This document shows, piece by piece, positions 1 through 11,204 of a stretch of DNA of 64,000 nucleotides. Numbering within the stretch: the first letter of the stretch is position 1; each line of letters opens with the position of its first letter. The stretch covers positions 6,882,001 to 6,946,000 of the forward strand of contig AP026547.1 of NCBI GenBank assembly GCA_026075535.2, given 5' to 3'. The position numbers and the translations under genes were made by a program. Below the pieces are notes generated by a model that did not search any database, was not told the origin of the DNA, and was given only the letters and a program-made list of their open reading frames with translations. The stretch comes from Tricholoma matsutake. Lineage: Eukaryota; Basidiomycota; Agaricomycetes; Agaricales; Tricholomataceae.

Positions 1-2664
1 AGAACCGTCAGGGTTCATGTCTGACAATGCAGACCCATACTCAGAGGGAGTGTTGTCCTCTGAGTCGCTGTATGCTGCAGCGAGTTGTTCACTCGTCGCA
101 GAGTGTGAATCCGAGTCCCTGGTAGGACTCAAGTGGTGATCACTGCTCAGTTGAGCACGGGATGTCTGGAGATCAGTTGTAGAGCCTGATCCTTCCCGAG
201 CAGCGTACATCTTAGCCGATGGTTTTGGCTGTCCGTATTTAGGGCAGCCCTTATCTGTGGAGTAGTGTGGACCTCCACAGCTGTAACAAGTCGGGGTCTT
301 CTTGTCATCAGACCTTTTGTCTGATTTGGATCCAGAATGTCTGGATGGTTTTCCTCCAGACAAGCGATGTCGAGTATCACGACGATCTTTGTTATGGCGA
401 TCGCTATCGCCATGACTTCAAACTTCCTTGGTAGGATACTTCGAACCCAGATATTTAGAGTTGTCACAATAGTTCTTATCGTGTTTTTGGGAACGATCTC
501 AGGATCGTTCATGAGACCGTTCAGGTGAAGGGTCTTTTGTTTTAGAACTTTTAGTCAAAGAGAATGCGCTCTTCGACTTGGTGGAATCCATTATACGCTT
601 CTTTTCATTGAAGCGTTTTCTCATTTTACCTATTTCCTCCGCCTGGCAGGTGAAGTGTAGAATATCTTGCACTGAGCTTGTCTCAGTGAAGCATCCTTTG
701 TCCAGTGCAAAGGAGATGATGCTTGTGGGCAACCCAGTCACTAATTGCGTTTTGAACGTAAAAGGATCAGGCGCCTGTATCATCCTGGTAGCATACCACT
801 CCAGTTTGTGGTAATAGCCCATAATGCCTTCTTCGGCGTTATATTCAACGTGCCAGAATTTATCGGTCGTGTCGTGCGTCGCATTTTCATGCACAAACCG
901 GTCGTATAGGCTGGTGATGACTTCTTTGAAAGTCCAGATTGAGCGTGGGCGGTATGCACCGTCAATGCTATCCTCAAACCAAGTGAGGGCGGTGTTCTCA
1001 AGGAACATTGCTGTATATTCAATACGGTCTGAGTCCAGCTCAGGGCCACATACCTTGTTCACCTTCAACCACCGAAGAAGGGCATTTAGCCATCTTTCAA
1101 AGCTTTCGGTGTCAGGTAATCCGCCGTACTTTGACGGATTGGGAACACGGGGACCGTTCTTGCCTCCAGTGGTAGGAATTTCTGTCAAGACAGAGACCTT
1201 GTTGTCGATCTGTCTATGTATCTTGGTATGGATGTCCCTCAAATATTTTGAGGGACGGTGAGAGCCTTTTTCTCAATAAGAATTGGGATGGGAAGATGTA
1301 GACCAGTAAGGGCTATTTGGCTCTCGTTGGGTACCAGAATGTCCAGATGGCATACGTCTGGAAGAATTGTGAGTCTGCATTTCTCATCGATGATTCAACA
1401 AGTTTCTGCGGGACGCCTCTTCCTCTATCCGGGAAGAATAATTGGTACTGTCATCGCTCGACGTGCTATACGTTGAGTTGCTATCACTTCCATTATCATC
1501 ACCCCCGGATCCATCTCCATCTGGTGGTCCTCCATGGCCCACGTGACTCTGCGCAGGCCATCTGGAATTTCCAGAGGGTGGGATGTCCCGCTTCTGATGG
1601 CGAGATGAAGTGTCATCCTTATCCCAAGGTTGACCATCTTTGTCGAAGTGGATCCCCTGGTCGGGGATCGAGGTGGGATGTCCATCCCAGATATTGCCAT
1701 CGTGTATCCTTTGAAGGACGATCCTGTTGTTGTTGATGTAGTGTACCTTCTTCTTAGAAGGTACTTCACAAGATAACTTGGGGTTTTGTGGACATGGGGA
1801 ACCACATCTATGTGCGGAAGGATCTTGTCATTCCGCAGGGTTGGTGGAATGAGGTAGGATAGGATTGGGATCTCATTCTGCTGTGGCGGGACGAGGGATG
1901 GTAGGGTTAAATATACTCCTACCGGAAAAGTGTCTGGCGTAACTCAACGCCAGATCTTTAAGTTGGTTTTCCAACTTAATAGGTTCAAAATCTCTTGCAT
2001 CCATGCAATGGGTAAACATATCCGTCGCGATCTGAGCGAAGTGCTCAGCTCCAAACTCTTCGTCCGATTCATCCTCTCGAGGTTTCTCAAGGGGCTTTTT
2101 CTCTTCTCATCGGTGCAGCCGATTGTTAGTGTTCATCGGCGTTGTGGGCGCTGATGGTGTTAAATCCGGCCACACAGCAGGAAATAATCCAGGTGTATCG
2201 TACACCTGGTTGTTGCGGGGAAGATCGATACCACTACTGGGGGTAACCCAGTTGTTGTTGGGCTCTGGGGTCAATTCATCCAGAGGAGAAAGGTTCAGCA
2301 AACCAGGAGGAGGTCCTGGGTTAGGTTGAGAGTCTCGTTGACTGTTTTTCGACGAGGAAGATTTTCTGGATTCAGGATCACTGTCGTCGGCGTCCTCAAT
2401 GGTGGCCTGTTGATGGTGTAGTCCGAGGGCAGAGGAATTGATGTTTCTTGAAGCGGCTGTATGCGCTTCGAGGGTATCCCTAGTAGGGGAAACATTGTTT
2501 CTTGAGGTGCTTGTATGCGCCTCGAGTGGATGGGGTCCAGTTAAATCTCTCGGCACACACCAAGGAGAATCCGAGCCTGATGGCGACAGATGAGAGTTAC
2601 CTTGCACAGCCTGCTTAGGAGCAGGCTTCAGTTTGTTCTTGGTTTTGGCCTTGGTGTAGGCCAT
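1..2664 (-). pseudogene. LTR-retrotransposon Gag, TGA-riddled, truncated by window edge
   Basis: Reading starts at the ATG ending at 2664 (protein begins MAYTKAKTKNKLKPAPKQ) and runs leftwards off the window in one frame. The central part (about 1242-560) is a retrotransposon Gag core, with a Trp-rich motif (FERWLNALLRWLKV) and the order normally seen in capsid domains. A zinc knuckle (CYSCGGPHYSTDKGC, about 255-300) follows, then an acidic Ser-rich tail. The first third is low-complexity and Pro/Ser-rich. The frame is interrupted by TGA at 2107, 1873, 1828, 1384, 1273, 499 and 418 (left coordinate of each). I found no TAA, TAG or frameshift. The knuckle spacing is not the standard CX2CX4HX4C. 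Any pol would lie beyond the left edge. Gag is clear; the superfamily (probably Ty3/gypsy-like) is inferred. Confidence 0.75.
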
Positions 2665-2915
2665 GGTGTCGGTCTTGTTGTACAGTCTTCAGCAATGGAG
2701 AGAAAAGAAAAATTTTTGGTCGTAGCAGCGGGCGAAAAGCAAAGAGTCGAGTGCAAAAGAAACTTGATTCAGGTCCTAGCGACGGATATGCTTCCATCGC
2801 TGATCGCATTGAGAATTTTCTCCCTTCGTGGGAGAAGTTCAGGGTTGTGTTGATGACGATCGCTGATGGGGCGATGTCGAGCTTAACTCTATACGAGTTT
2901 GGGTGTTTAAAAAAC

Positions 2916-3115
2916 TGTTGTGAGTCGGAGGGGGTTCCCTTAAGATCACGCAGGAGCTAAACACGAATAACGTATATTATCGTGTGTACTCGAGGTGGTA
3001 GTAAAGGATTGCTTATGTAAAATAGAAGGCTGGTCCCTTTATAGGGGCCAGCCAGGTCAATAGCAAAGAAATATAATATATACAAATGCAGGGTCAAGCC
3101 CCGGGTCACCACACA
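2916..3115 (-). repeat. Candidate 5' LTR of the gag element
   Basis: Read on the minus strand, this 200-bp stretch begins TGTGTGGTGACCC and ends CTCACAACA, so it has TG...CA ends. It contains a TATA box (CTATAAAGGG, about 3035-3044 on the plus strand) upstream of the Gag start at 2664. The partner LTR would lie outside the window, so neither ends nor target duplication can be confirmed. No normal tRNA primer site is visible just inside it. Confidence 0.35.
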
Positions 3116-3229
3116 GGGTGGCCCACTTCCTGACCTGCTACTGTAAAGTGTGCCTGCAACTTGTTGATTTTTTTTGCGCCCCCCCCCCCCCTGCCCCTGG
3201 TCATTTTTTTTGGAGTATGAGAGAGTGTA

Positions 3230-3381
3230 AGAGTGTCTCTTACATCAGCATTCCTTATCTACATCTGCACCCTTTATCACATGTCATTCCAGTAGTATAT
3301 AGTCTAGAGTGTCTCTTACATCAGCATTCCTTATCTACATCCACACCCTTTATCACATGTCATTCCAGTAGTATATAGTCT
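3230..3381. repeat. 76-bp tandem duplication (two copies)
   Basis: Positions 3230-3305 and 3306-3381 are two head-to-tail copies of one 76-bp unit starting agagtgtctcttacatcagc. They differ at only two adjacent bases (tctgcacc versus tccacacc). A run of 13 C lies just upstream at 3179-3191. No coding role is seen. Confidence 0.9.
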
Positions 3382-3549
3382 ACACCTTGATTACCTTGTA
3401 CGATATCTTAGTTTCCTCCCTCAAATATACTAAGTTCCTTATATGTTCTTGTGTCCTTGAGTGTTGGAAGCTTTAGCTTCCTTCCACCTGTACAGGTTTT
3501 GATACCCATGGGTTGCCCTGAAAAACCCCAGGGTAGCCCGTGACATTCC

Positions 3550-3738
3550 CTAGGCATCAGTAATTTCTTTGACAGTAGCTTTGGGGTATGAATGTGAAGG
3601 GGACTGCTCATCTTCCTCTACAACATCCCACTTCCCCTTGAGTGGTGCTCCTTCTGTGAGTTCCTCCTCCTCAAAGTTGAACTTCACACTCCTCTCAATT
3701 GTTATTGATTGGTTGAATATGTTTTTGTACACTTTCAT
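3550..3738 (-). pseudogene. Probable Ty1/copia polyprotein scrap
   Basis: A short minus-strand reading frame contains ERSVKFNFEEEELTEG followed by an acidic, Pro/Ser-containing stretch. This resembles the end of a copia integrase region, where a short 'R-x-V-x-F-x-E' strand precedes the acidic linker to reverse transcriptase. No catalytic motif or LTR survives, and the frame is broken on both sides. The call rests on local resemblance only. Confidence 0.3.
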
Positions 3739-4780
3739 TTCAGATTCAAGAACACATTCCTTAATCTTTAACCTTTATCTTTTATTTCTTAAATGGTTGT
3801 CGCCCACCGGTAGCTTTTCCCGTAGCGTTTTTGATGCACCCACGACTGAGCATTTCTTATCTGCCTTATTTCATGCTACCTACCTTTATTTCTACTTATA
3901 TGTTTGCCATCTGAAAAGGTGTTCATAATATTGGTCCGTCGAGGCATGTCCTTAGCTATAGTTAGCATAGGCAGATATCAAGCAAGTAACAAGTAACAAC
4001 ACAGGTGTTAAGTACCAGAGAGACAACAGCGGCAACAACCGATCCTTACGCCAGAGTCCGCCCCTGTCCGCCCCGAAGTCAAAGTGGTGCTGAAATCCAC
4101 CTATTGGTAGCCTCGCGTCGCGAGACAGACGCGCTGCTGAAGCTCAGTCGTCTTTCGCCATCCCCATTTGTTTCCGAAACCAGGATTTCAGGCCGATTTG
4201 ATCTAGTGCGTTGACGAGAGCTCTCATATCCACAACCTCGTGTAAACCAATCTTCGATTCAGCTAGACGTAGATGTACGCCAGATGGGAAAGGTTGCGTG
4301 TCGACATGATGGAAGTCGAGATAGTGTAGGCCTGCATCGAAGGTCTAGGTACTATGTTTAATCTGATTATTCATTTCTTACCTCGGGCACCTGCTAGGAA
4401 GGTTGAAATAGATTCCTTCTCGCCTTCAAAAACCAATACGCCTGGCCTTCCTGTCTACGTAAGAGATATCAGGTATTTGGGCAAGATGGTGTACGACCGC
4501 AGGCGTTGGTTACTTTGACCAGCCCGGATATCTCGGATTTTACCGCATGTCGTTTTAGCCTTCGAAACTTGGTTGGATTGACGATATCTATCCGAACAAG
4601 TTATGGAGTGGTAGCAATTATATAGTATATTCACACATACGATGCATCCGGGCTATGGATATGAGTAACTGCGAAGGCTTGTACATCCTTCCATCAGCTG
4701 CAGGTTTGCTAGGGTGAGCGTCGGACTCCTGATGTTGTGATTGGTTATCTCGGCGAGCTACGATCGGAGGTAAATGACAA
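3739..4780. other. Gene-free stretch upstream of the AIF-like gene
   Basis: No convincing exon chain is seen on either strand. The last few hundred bases presumably hold the promoter of the plus-strand gene starting at 4781. Confidence 0.5.
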
Positions 4781-7325
4781 ATGACACTGTTCCGAGTGCC
4801 TCGTTTTCTACTTTTTCAACGCTCTAGCAGCGCAGTATCCTTCTCAACACCATATCGCATTCGCAGAATGTCCACCAAGACTATTGCTGTTCTCGATGAT
4901 GCTGAACTTCAGGACGGACAAATGTATGTATGCATTCTTATGCATTATGATCCACTGCACAGTTGGTCTTACGCAACTACTTTCAGGAAGGAAGTTGCCT
5001 TCGAGAACGGGAATGTGCTGTTGTCTCGTCTAGGAGATAAAATACACGCTACAAGCGCGTACTGCACTCATTACGGTGCACCGCTTGCCACAGGCGTATT
5101 GTCGTCTGACGGACGGGTTGTCTGGTATGTTCACGGTGGCATTCAGCCTCAGTATCGACAATGACCTTACTTATCGTCCTTCGTAGCCCGTGGCACGGAG
5201 GTGAGTCATCGAAATCAAACGTGACTTCTTGGCTCAATTTCTTCAGCTTGCTTCAATGTCTGCACTGGGGACATCGGTGCGCAACTTCTAAACGCCCCGC
5301 TAATTTGATGTTCATCTTCCTTTCAGAGGATGCTCCTGCTCCAAATGCACTCCATTCTTTCAAAGCTCACGTGGATGATGGGAAGATCCACGTGACAGCT
5401 AACCCCATTCATACCCTCCAAGCTAACAAAAGCAGACCACCGAAGCTCTTGAGCAGTGGAACTGAAGCTGTCGGGAGGGATTTAGTTATCGTGGGTGGCG
5501 GTTCTGGTGCTTTCCACGCCGTTGAAAGTCTCAGGGAGGTTTGTCTTTTCCATGATGAACCTTTCGGAATCCGTTGAATTTTTAACCCTGAAGCATGGTT
5601 ATAAACATCCCATTACTATTATTTCCAAGGAGACATATGCGCCTATTGATAGGTCTGTCATTAGTTCTTTTCCTGCACTCACACACGAGTTCAAACGACG
5701 AGCAGGACGATGCTGAGCAAGACCCTCATGACCGACGTCTCCAAGCTTGAATGGAGAACGGCAGCGGAACTCAAGATTAAATATGGCACGACAATCCGCC
5801 TCGGCTCTGTATGCCTCTGCTCACTTATTCCTTATGCCTGTACTGATCAGAGCCCACAGGAAGTCACTTCAATCGATCTTATCAAAAAGGAGGTGATCTT
5901 GGACAATGGGAAAGATTCCATCTCCTACGAAAAGCTCATTCTCGCACCCGGAGGCACTCCCCGCATATTGCCTGTAGAAGGTGCCCAGCTCCAAAACGTC
6001 TACACATTCAGGACAATAGACGACGCGAAGAAGGTTGATGCTGGTATGTATACCATTCCTGAGTTTACGAGATAAGCTTACACGACACCACTCTCACACA
6101 GCGGCGAAGGAAGGCAAACGAATGGTGGTAATCGGTAGCTCGTTCATCAGCATGGAAATTGTCATCACCTTAAAACGAAAACTTGCTTCCGTCGACGTTA
6201 TTGGGATGGAGAACCATCCGTTTGAAGCCATCCTTGGCACAGAAATTGGTGCGGGTTTGCAGAAAGTGTGTTACCTCCCTTTCTTAATTTGTTCTCTAGT
6301 TATGACGATGTCCAGTACCACGAGTCACAAGGCGTCAAGTTCCACATGGCCTCCAAAGTCGAGAAGATCGTCCCACAGGAGGGTAACCCAGCCCTCGCAG
6401 GCGGTGTTGTGGTAAACGGAACCACCATTCCGGCTGACTTCGTGATCATGGGCGTTGGCGTGGCCCCTGCGACATCGTTTTTGAAAGGGAGCGGAATTCA
6501 GATCGAGCAGGACGGCGGAGTGAAAGTCGATGAATATTTGAGGGTGCAGAGTGGTTCGGATACGAATGACGTTTATGCTATTGGTATCCTTGTTATCTTT
6601 TTTTGCTTCCATCCAAGGGAATTGATGCTGCTACAACAGGCGATATCGCGATCTATCCTCAGATTTCTGGGAGCTATACGAGGATTGAACATTGGAATGT
6701 GTGTGTCGGGTCTCCTTTCTCAGTGGTGAAATTTGGATGATAACGTTGTTAATGCTAGGTTGCGGGGAACCATGGAAGAGCAGTTGGAAAGACTATTTCA
6801 GGAAACCCACAGCCGTTCGTCAAGGTTCCCATCTTTTGGAGTGCTGGTATGTCGTACCCTTTTCCCTTCTTTTCAGTCTGATGCCGCTGCTACCAGGAGG
6901 TCTGCGGTATTGTGGTGTTGGACATGGGTACGACGATGTCTACGTCGAAGGAAATGCCGCGGAGCAGAAGGTGAGATCCCGGCAAACACCGACTCTTGAG
7001 ATTGACTAGAGCGATCCTCTTTAGTTTATCGCGTATTATGGCAAGGACGGAAAGACCATGGCTGTGGCCACGTAAGTTCATTCAGTTACTTAGATGTTGC
7101 TGCCCTTGTTAAATCTTCTTATATAGAATGGCAAATGACCCTATTGTCAGCAAGTCCTCCGAGCTATTGAGATTGGGACTAATGCCTTCGATGGAAGAGT
7201 TGAAGGCGGGGAAGGTGAGTTTCATTGCGTGTACTATGTGCACCAGTGTAGATGCTGATGTGTAATAGGATGTACTTTCCGTTGATATCAGTACTGTCGG
7301 TTCATTGAAGAGAGTATTGTCATGA
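4781..7325 (+). CDS. Rieske/AIF-type FAD oxidoreductase (AIFM3-like), spliced
   Basis: Predicted mitochondrial flavoprotein of the AIFM3/ferredoxin-reductase family, which moves electrons between NAD(P)H, FAD and a Rieske [2Fe-2S] centre. The first 30 or so residues are Arg/Ser-rich without acidic residues, like a mitochondrial presequence. Next comes a Rieske domain with both ligand boxes, CTHYG and CPWHGAC. The second box is assembled across two introns (5124-5163 and about 5201-5246). Then follow the FAD dinucleotide fold (VIVGGGSGAFHAVESLRE), the central NAD fold (MVVIGSSFISMEIV) and the ATG-type FAD motif (DVYAIGDIA). The C-terminal domain ends VGSLKRVLS and a TGA at 7323-7325. About ten short introns were placed by GT/AG and frame, and all exons join cleanly. 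The start is the first ATG of the presequence frame. Physiological substrate is not deducible. Confidence 0.88.
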
Positions 7326-8340
7326 ATCATGAATCGTAAAGGCTTGAGGATGGGTACGAAATTCAATTTGTAACATGAAGACCATTGGCGATTGCTTGTA
7401 TTATATGTATAAAAACAGACTTATGTATGATTTCTAGATGTCCACGTACATCGCTAAACACGTAAAGTGTAACACTTGACTGCAGTTTCAACCACGAGGT
7501 ACCGAATACAATTCAATCCAGAAGCCAGCGCTAACTTGAATACAACTGGATATCCTGAATCTGGATCAGCTAAAGCCAAATTCACGTAGCACAGGGATCG
7601 TAGTACAGCAGAAGTGTTCGTAAGACTAGGTGAGATTCTGTGCACGTTTCTGGCTTTCGCAAAGGCTTCCGCTTGTTCGAAGCAGGAAACCATACACGCC
7701 AGATATCACTGAAGGGTGTTCTTGCCTCTGGCTCCTGTGCAAATGACTTCTAAGCTGGGATGTTAGGGTTATGTCTCTAAAAAATGGACTCCCTAAGTAG
7801 TAGAGCGTTGCAATTGCGAGAAGAGTTTCGAACTTCGTGAACATCTTTGGCGACTATGTGTACAGAAGTAGATCACTGATTTCAGCTTCTTTGGCTTGGT
7901 GATGGCGGTAAAATTGACATTGCGCGTTAACGAATTGGTCACGGCCTGGATCTCTTCGTGTGGGATACGCGGACTAGCAGTGGTAAAGTAATCATGTCCA
8001 AGTTCGACCTGACTGCTACCGGGATGCGGTTGGGTGGAATAGTTCGTTCTACCTACTTCTTATGTCTTGTCGCTAAATTGGTATGCATAAGTACTGAGCA
8101 CCGCTGGCCTGATCCATCTGGATAAAAGGACAAGAAGCATCAATGTATTGTTGTCCTTAACGGCTGTGTCATACTGAAGTCTGTACTGGTGGCACGAGAA
8201 GTCCATCAGGGTGACACATTGTTTGAACTTGGGTCACCGGTGTAAGTATCTGCAACTTCAAGTGCCTTTGCATGACGCATCCTGCGGATCACGTTTGGTC
8301 GCGTCTGTCACACGGCTGACTCATATTGCCTTTCAACTCA
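7326..8340. other. Intergenic region
   Basis: About 1 kb between two plus-strand genes. Minus-strand frames at 7454-7844 carry no recognisable motif and are not supported. It probably holds the 3' end of the flavoprotein transcript and the promoter of the polymerase eta gene. Confidence 0.5.
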
Positions 8341-10835
8341 ATGGCATCGCCCTCTGCACACTCATGGAATGGCAAAGCAAAGGCCGCAGAACAGGACTTC
8401 GACGACATTAACCCCACAATTACATACCGGCATCTTCACACTCAAAATCTCGGTGTCAGAGATCCCCTACGCGTCATCGCGCTCTGCGACAGCGATGCTT
8501 TCTATGCCGCCTGTGAGATGGTTCGCCTTGGCACTCCAAAGGACACGCCCCTTGTGGTGTTACAGTGGAATGCATTGATAGCTGTCAACTATCCGGCACG
8601 CAAGTACGGGATCTCGAGACTTGTGAAGCTCAAGAGCTTGGACGATTTGAAGAGTAAATGTCCAGATTTGGTGATAGTGCATGTGGCGACGTATAAAGAA
8701 GGAGAGAAGGAGCCGGGATATTGGGATGAAGTTGATACACAAACACACAAGGCTCGTTGACTTGCACCGTTGTCATGTCTCACTGGTGAATGTTTACGAT
8801 GATAATAGGTGTCATTGGATTATTATAGGAGAGAAAGTGTGAAGATAGCTCAATTGTTCAAGGAGTGTTTGCCTGGGGTTGAAATTGGTGAGCTTGAAGA
8901 TGTCATCTTCACTGTCCTCCACCTGAAACCCAGAGTCAAGAAAAGGCATCCATCGACGAGGCATTTTTTGATTTTACGAAGCCGGTTCGAGAAATACTAC
9001 TCGAACGACATCCATATCTAGCTCATGTGCCGCAAGAGGGTTTGGATACCCCTTTACCACCGCCGCCGCCAATGCCTTGGAATGGTCTTGGAACGGTGAT
9101 ACCCATAAATCCAAGTGGTGGCAAAGAGGATGAAGATAACATCGATACTGAAGTTCATCAAGACTCAGAATATGCGTCAATGACGTGGCATGATGTTGCG
9201 CTGTCGATTGCTGCAGAGCTCATGGAAAAGGCGAGACAAGAAGTGTACACGAAGCTTGGGTACTCGACCTCTGCCGTAAGTGATATGTGGAATTCCTGCG
9301 CCATTTACTGATCAACTATCTCTTAGGGCATTGCAAGGAATAAATTCCTGGCCAAGGTGCGTCTCAGGATTCTCCAGAACCCTGTCTCTGTTACTTAGAG
9401 TGCCGTCTTCAGTTGACGGCATCACACAAGAAACCCATGAACCAGGTCAGTAACTGCAATTGCTTCCCTTCTTAAGAGTAGCTCAGCCATTACCCCATGC
9501 ATAGAGCATCCTACGGAATGCTGCAATTCCCCAATATTTGATGCCTATACCTTTTCAGAAAGTGTGTAGGGTCCTGGACATGAATGTTATCCTAGAGCCT
9601 CAGCTCCAACGTTTCAGATTCGATTTCTCGGCGGCAAACTTGGCAGTGCGCTCGCGAAGGAATTCGAAGCATCTACAGTTAGTGACCTATTGTACGTCAT
9701 TTTGATCCTCGTCTATATCGTGATTACTACTGAAGCGTCAAACATAGGACTATCAGTTTAGGCATGTCGTTCTAGCAAACTCGAAAATGGTGCGATACTG
9801 ACCTCGCCCCAGACGAAATGCGGCGGAAGTTTGGAGATGACTGTCTCTGGATATATGAAATTCTTCGGTGCAGTCTTTCTTCTGTGCACAAGCAAACCCA
9901 TTCTTACTGGCGTTCTGTTTGTCAGAGGGATTGACAGATCAGAAGGTCACTTGATGTCCTGCGCAGTGTCGATCAGGCATAATTCCTGCTTATAGTGAAA
10001 GACAAAAAAGTCGCCGTGAAGAGCATGCTCGCGTCGAAAAATCTGCCGAAGCCAGTCACAGATGCATCAGATGGTTTCCACTGGATTCGAGTGCTAGCTG
10101 CAGAGCTAGCATTACGTCTCAACGATGCTCGGAAGACCACTTCTAATCTTTGGCCAAAGACGCTTGTCTTGTCTGCACGGAAAGGTATGTTGCATCCGTT
10201 GTACTTTGCATCACATTAACAATCCTGCCCAAGGTTACGAGGCTGGACGTTCGAAACAGGCACCATTCCCGTTCACACGTGAGGTGAATGTCGACACCAT
10301 TGCAGCAGCGGGTGATAAACTTTGGAAAGAGCTCGTCGGAACTAATATAGCGATGAAGGTAAACAACATCACCCTGGGATTTACAGGTTTGGAAAGCTCG
10401 GAGGTTGGTCAACGAAGTATCGAAGGCTTCTTGAATGGCCAAGCTTTAAAGAGACCACGAGATGAGGATGACAATGCCATCGATAATATTCCATCCAGAT
10501 CACTCGACGATGGTGCAACCGACGTCGATCTTACTAGCGAAGGTCTAGCGGCCGACCACAAGCTATCATTCACATGCACCAGATGCGGAAAAACAATTTC
10601 GTCGGATGCACTTATGTCAGGCGTCGGGACGGAAGAAGACTTAACTGTGCTCCGGCAGGAGCATGATGATTTTCATTTTGCACACGACTTGGCTGGGCAG
10701 CAGCCTAGCAACGATCTGGTGATATCGGGGCCATCAAAGGCACCCCCAAAGATATCTCCAAAGAGGAAAAAGAGGCAAAAAGACCCACCGTCACGAGGAG
10801 GTATCGAACAATTCTTTGGACGAGGTGCATCATGA
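8341..10835 (+). CDS. RAD30: DNA polymerase eta (Y-family translesion polymerase)
   Basis: Translesion polymerase that copies past UV photoproducts in the nucleus. The first catalytic motif is CDSDAFYAACEM. The 'IAVNYPARKYGISR' finger motif follows, then the second acidic motif ASIDEAFFDFT, which appears only after removing the intron that ends before 8939. Helix-hairpin-helix and little-finger regions follow (9560-10440). The C-terminus has a UBZ ubiquitin-binding zinc finger (CTRCGK ... HDDFH, about 10575-10675), a basic stretch (PKRKKRQK) and a PCNA-interaction-like end (GGIEQFFGRGAS). All features expected of the family are present. The intron at 8752-8808 appears to be GC-AG, since only that junction gives HKVSLDYYRRES. 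ATG 8341 is the first in frame. Some middle exon boundaries (9330-9990) are approximate. Confidence 0.9.
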
Positions 10836-11204
10836 TCTAGCCATGGGAGTCTTTGATGGTCGAATGGTACTAGTTGTCAGACGCCAGATGTATGTGCCCA
10901 TCTGAAGTTTTTTTTCATGATGTCATGATTGACAGTTGGAACAAACCCTGGCTCGGACAAAGAGGTACAAACAGCGGCCGTTGCGAAGTATACAAATCAA
11001 TCATGTAGCAATCCAGGAAATGGGGTTCGACTTTTTTCTACCTTAGAGTCGTTTGACGCTCTTTCTTGTCGAGCCCACTTTTTTTCGTTCTCGACTGTAT
11101 CTGTAGGAGATACATCTCTTGTTCACTACGACGGCGCGGGACGGCCATCTTCGTTCGGAATTTTACTGTTTCCACCATTCTTTGCTTGGCTTGAGATATT
11201 TCAC

